Shown one piece after another: positions 14,100 through 16,582 of a stretch of 16,582 nucleotides of DNA. Numbering within the stretch: the first letter of the stretch is position 1; every line of letters begins with the position of its first letter. The translations under genes and the position numbers were made by a program. Source of the DNA: an uncultured Bacillota bacterium (GTDB lineage Bacteria; Bacillota; Clostridia; Christensenellales; UBA1242); assembly GCA_947090235.1 (NCBI GenBank), contig CAMUNJ010000010.1, forward strand, positions 1 to 16,582, written 5' to 3'. The notes beneath the pieces were generated by a model. The model had not been told where the DNA came from and made no database searches. It saw nothing but the letters and a program-made list of their open reading frames with translations.

Positions 14100-15994
14100 A
14101 TTTCATCTCCAAAGTATTCATTTAAAATAGTTGTGGCTCTTTTTTTATCATTATAATCTAATAGATACTTGTAACGTAATCTTTCTTGTATACATTTCAA
14201 GTTGTTTCCCGTAAATTCAGAATCAGTCGATAATACAACTACTTGATCACTAATTGTCGCAATTATATTCTTTATAAATTGCAACCTGTTTTCGTTATCT
14301 AATCTTGCCAACGGCGTATCGAAAACAAACAGTTCTTTTCTTCCAGAAATTTTAAACATAGCATAAATTATTGAACTAACAAGAATTTGCATTTCTCCAG
14401 CCGACAACAATTTAGGGCTAATAATACTATTATTGCTGTCATATATAACAAATCCAAAGTTCTCATCAAAAATCATCTTTGAGATATAGTTGTCTTTTCT
14501 TATAGTTTTGTCAAAGATTTCACAAGTTAAATCGGAGATTTTTGCCAATTTATTTTTTATTAGTTGACTCTTAAACAATTCACAAATTTTTAAGGCTTTA
14601 GTACATTGTATATAACTACTATTAGATAATTTATCCTTTTTTATATTATCTGCAATTTGTTCATATTTATTTAATAACGTAGCTTTTTCTGAGTTTTTCT
14701 CTTTTAATATACCGATAGATTTGATCAACTGTTCTGTCTTCATTGTTAATTCTTCTTGTATGTTTTCAATCTCCTTAGAAATCTCTGAAAGTTTATTGGT
14801 GGTTAAATTTTTTTCAATTTTATCTTTTAGTGGGGCCAATTTGCTCATTACTGTAGTTCTGCCATCTAAAATATCTTTTGATTTTTTCCTACTTTCTTTT
14901 AAATATCTAATTAATTCTTTAATATCATCAATCAAAATCTGATCCAAGTTGAAAATTGCCTTTACTTGTGTGGATTTAAGTGTTGAAATATATTCCTCGA
15001 AATTTACATTTAGATACCTTTGAATAGTTTCCAATTGTTCGGCATATTGCAAAGGCAATTCTTTTTCAGCTTGCTTGCAAATTTTAGACAATTCTTTTAT
15101 TACCATTACCAAATAAAGATCTTCTTCAACAAAATTTTTAATAAAATTATTATTCACTTCGTTTTCTTTTTCCAATTGCGAGATCAAAATACTAATTGCA
15201 CTGGATTCTTCAGAGCTCAATCCACCTAGAGTTGTAAATTCTTTCTTTTTGGAATGCAACACCAACTTCAGATTGTCAATTTCTTTATTTAGTTCTGCAA
15301 TATTTTTTTCAAATGTCTTAATATCAGATTTTACAAAATTTAATTTGTTTAATAACAATGAGATCTCATATTCTATTGACTTGTTATCCGTTTTATAACT
15401 TTTAACCATATAGGATGTTAGATCATTACTTAATTGATCTAATAAATCAATATTGAATATACTATTAAACGCATCTTTTATATACAACTCAAGACGTCCA
15501 TTTTCTATTATTGAGCTTATTTTTTCTCCATCATAAATAAAAGAATTTATTAGTGCCGGAGAGCTTAAAGCCCTAACTTTGTTTTCTAACTCAAGAGCAT
15601 CATAAGCATTTAACAACTTCTTATCTCTATAAATTTTACATTTCTCATCAACATCATCTTTAACAAGAGTCCATTCCCTGTGAATCGTATAATTTTGAAT
15701 TTTATAATGCTCTATAAATTCAAAGTTTATTTCAATATAGGATAGATTTTCATCCCTTGTCTGATAATTGAGCATGTTTTTTATAAAATTTAAGTACGTT
15801 AAATTTTCATTTTTAAAACCAAAAGAAAAACATCCAAACAATCCAATTTTTATTGAATTAAGCAATGTTGTTTTACCAGTTCCATTCTTTCCGCCGATCA
15901 ATATTATATTGCGATCTTCTGATGTATCAAAGTTAAAATTAGCTTCTCCTTTATACGGGCCGATATTTTTTAGTTTAATAGAACTTATCTTCAT
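14096..15994 (-). CDS. dndD: DNA phosphorothioation ATPase DndD
   Basis: DndD is an SMC/Rad50-like ATPase of the DndCDE modification complex, thought to provide DNA structure changes or nicking for sulfur insertion. The 632-aa protein is within the family range (about 650). The N-terminal motif IKLKNIGPYKGEANFNF is followed by Walker A, GGKNGTGKTT (34-43). A Q-loop-like region follows at about 120-180, then a long coiled coil (about 195-480) without a CxxC zinc hook. The ABC signature LSAGEMQ is at 530-536 and Walker B LFVFDTPLARLD at about 556-567. The ribosome binding site AAAGGAGA lies inside dndC, whose end it overlaps by 20 bp. It sits between dndC and dndE, as in known systems. Confidence 0.95.
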   Translation of the reverse strand: MKISSIKLKNIGPYKGEANFNFDTSEDRNIILIGGKNGTGKTTLLNSIKIGLFGCFSFGFKNENLTYLNFIKNMLNYQTRDENLSYIEINFEFIEHYKIQNYTIHREWTLVKDDVDEKCKIYRDKKLLNAYDALELENKVRALSSPALINSFIYDGEKISSIIENGRLELYIKDAFNSIFNIDLLDQLSNDLTSYMVKSYKTDNKSIEYEISLLLNKLNFVKSDIKTFEKNIAELNKEIDNLKLVLHSKKKEFTTLGGLSSEESSAISILISQLEKENEVNNNFIKNFVEEDLYLVMVIKELSKICKQAEKELPLQYAEQLETIQRYLNVNFEEYISTLKSTQVKAIFNLDQILIDDIKELIRYLKESRKKSKDILDGRTTVMSKLAPLKDKIEKNLTTNKLSEISKEIENIQEELTMKTEQLIKSIGILKEKNSEKATLLNKYEQIADNIKKDKLSNSSYIQCTKALKICELFKSQLIKNKLAKISDLTCEIFDKTIRKDNYISKMIFDENFGFVIYDSNNSIISPKLLSAGEMQILVSSIIYAMFKISGRKELFVFDTPLARLDNENRLQFIKNIIATISDQVVVLSTDSEFTGNNLKCIQERLRYKYLLDYNDKKRATTILNEYFGDEI

Positions 15995-16582
15995 TAGAAT
16001 CTCCTTTATCTTTAAACATAAGATATTCTTGGCTAAGTTTACTTTTTATAGATTTTTGTGCATCAACCCTGCTAGTATACCCTGCATATGTTTTTTCAAT
16101 TTCTAAAAGTCGCATAAATAGATCACAATCAAATTCATTTTCAACGCAAACACTAGTCAATAAGCCAAGATCATCATTTGCAAATAGAGCAACATCATCT
16201 GCTTCAATTGTAAATCCATCTTTATAAAATGCTTTATAAATTTTCTCAACAGAATTTTCTAGATCTCCAGATTCATACCATAATTTTTGAATTTCTATCA
16301 ACTCTTCCGGCTTGATTAATTGATGCTTATGTTCAAGATTTGCCTGTGTCTCAATAAGTCTTCTAAGCATTTCTTTTCTAGTATTTAGTGTAAAAGGACC
16401 TAACCCCAACTGATAAAACTCATCGTCTAGCTTCTTTATTATAATTCTAGGATTTGTTCCACTAGATAAATCAATGTTATTTTTTATAATATATTTTCTG
16501 GCATCTTCTTCACTATTCTTCCCATCGAATACATGCCAAACAATTCCATTCGTATCAACCCAATTATTACCATCAAAAGTAA
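15975..16582 (-). CDS. dndC: DNA phosphorothioation sulfurtransferase DndC (C-terminal part)
   Basis: DndC is an iron-sulfur, PP-loop (PAPS-reductase-like) enzyme with ATP pyrophosphatase activity that transfers sulfur to DNA. About 201 C-terminal codons are present. The frame stays open to the right edge, so the PP-loop and the main cysteines lie outside the window. The family's C-terminal pattern is clear: LGLGPFTLNTRKEMLRRLIETQ, IQKLWYESGDLENSVEKIYK, DLGLLTSVCVENEFDCDLFMRLLEIE and YAGYTSRVDAQ. The apparent TTG start at 16409 is internal. The stop lies 20 bp inside dndD, which supports one operon read from the right. Confidence 0.9.
   Translation of the reverse strand, partial: TFDGNNWVDTNGIVWHVFDGKNSEEDARKYIIKNNIDLSSGTNPRIIIKKLDDEFYQLGLGPFTLNTRKEMLRRLIETQANLEHKHQLIKPEELIEIQKLWYESGDLENSVEKIYKAFYKDGFTIEADDVALFANDDLGLLTSVCVENEFDCDLFMRLLEIEKTYAGYTSRVDAQKSIKSKLSQEYLMFKDKGDSNEDKFY

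Noticed and set aside
14096..15994. Rad50/SbcC identity for the ATPase
   Set aside because: It has no CxxC zinc hook, no SbcD/Mre11 partner, and sits between dndC and dndE.
16407..16409. TTG start for a 144-aa protein
   Set aside because: The frame is open to the right edge with clear DndC sequence upstream, so this codon is internal.
1..16582. CRISPR array, rRNA or tRNA genes
   Set aside because: No regularly spaced repeats and no rRNA or tRNA sequence patterns were seen on either strand.

Overview
The window is AT-rich, uses the standard bacterial code (TGA ends dndD; Trp is TGG), and most genes have AGGAGG-like ribosome binding sites. Together with TilS, YitT, LemA, a YegS/BmrU-type lipid kinase and a cofactor-independent phosphoglycerate mutase, this suggests a low-G+C Firmicutes, most likely an uncultured clostridium-like bacterium. 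The species cannot be named from this sequence.

Positions 1-7770 are ordinary chromosome. An unrecognised gene runs off the left edge (minus strand). It is followed by gpmI (+), tilS (-), a 131-aa gene with a weak SecB-like look (+), an unrecognised 153-aa gene (+), a diacylglycerol/lipid kinase (-), a YitT membrane protein (+) and lemA (-). Convergent pairs are closed by short hairpin terminators. Several promoters are clear: TTGCAC-17-TATAAT for tilS and TTGCAA-17-TATAAT for lemA. The lipid-kinase and yitT genes are divergent, and both have an extended -10 box only 5-6 nt before the ATG, so both may be leaderless.

Positions 7770-9646 (minus) hold a HAD-superfamily hydrolase of the COG5610 type, split into two overlapping reading frames exactly at a run of eight G. 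One extra G (or two fewer) would restore a single 625-aa protein. This is a contingency-locus, frameshift or sequencing-error candidate.

Positions about 9792-12483 are an IS21-family element (istA/istB, minus strand) with recognisable terminal repeats. It abuts the 3' tail of a destroyed gene on the left and a promoter plus Shine-Dalgarno sequence on the right, with no visible target duplication.

Positions 12568-16582 (minus, running off the right edge) are a DNA phosphorothioation (Dnd) operon, dndC-dndD-dndE-dndA, with overlapping or tightly spaced genes and a strong terminator after dndA. DndA supplies sulfur, DndC (3' part only) is the sulfurtransferase, DndD the SMC-like ATPase and DndE the small DNA-binding subunit. 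dndB and any restriction genes (dndFGH) are not in the window. The IS21 element marks the inner edge of what is probably a horizontally acquired defence/modification island.
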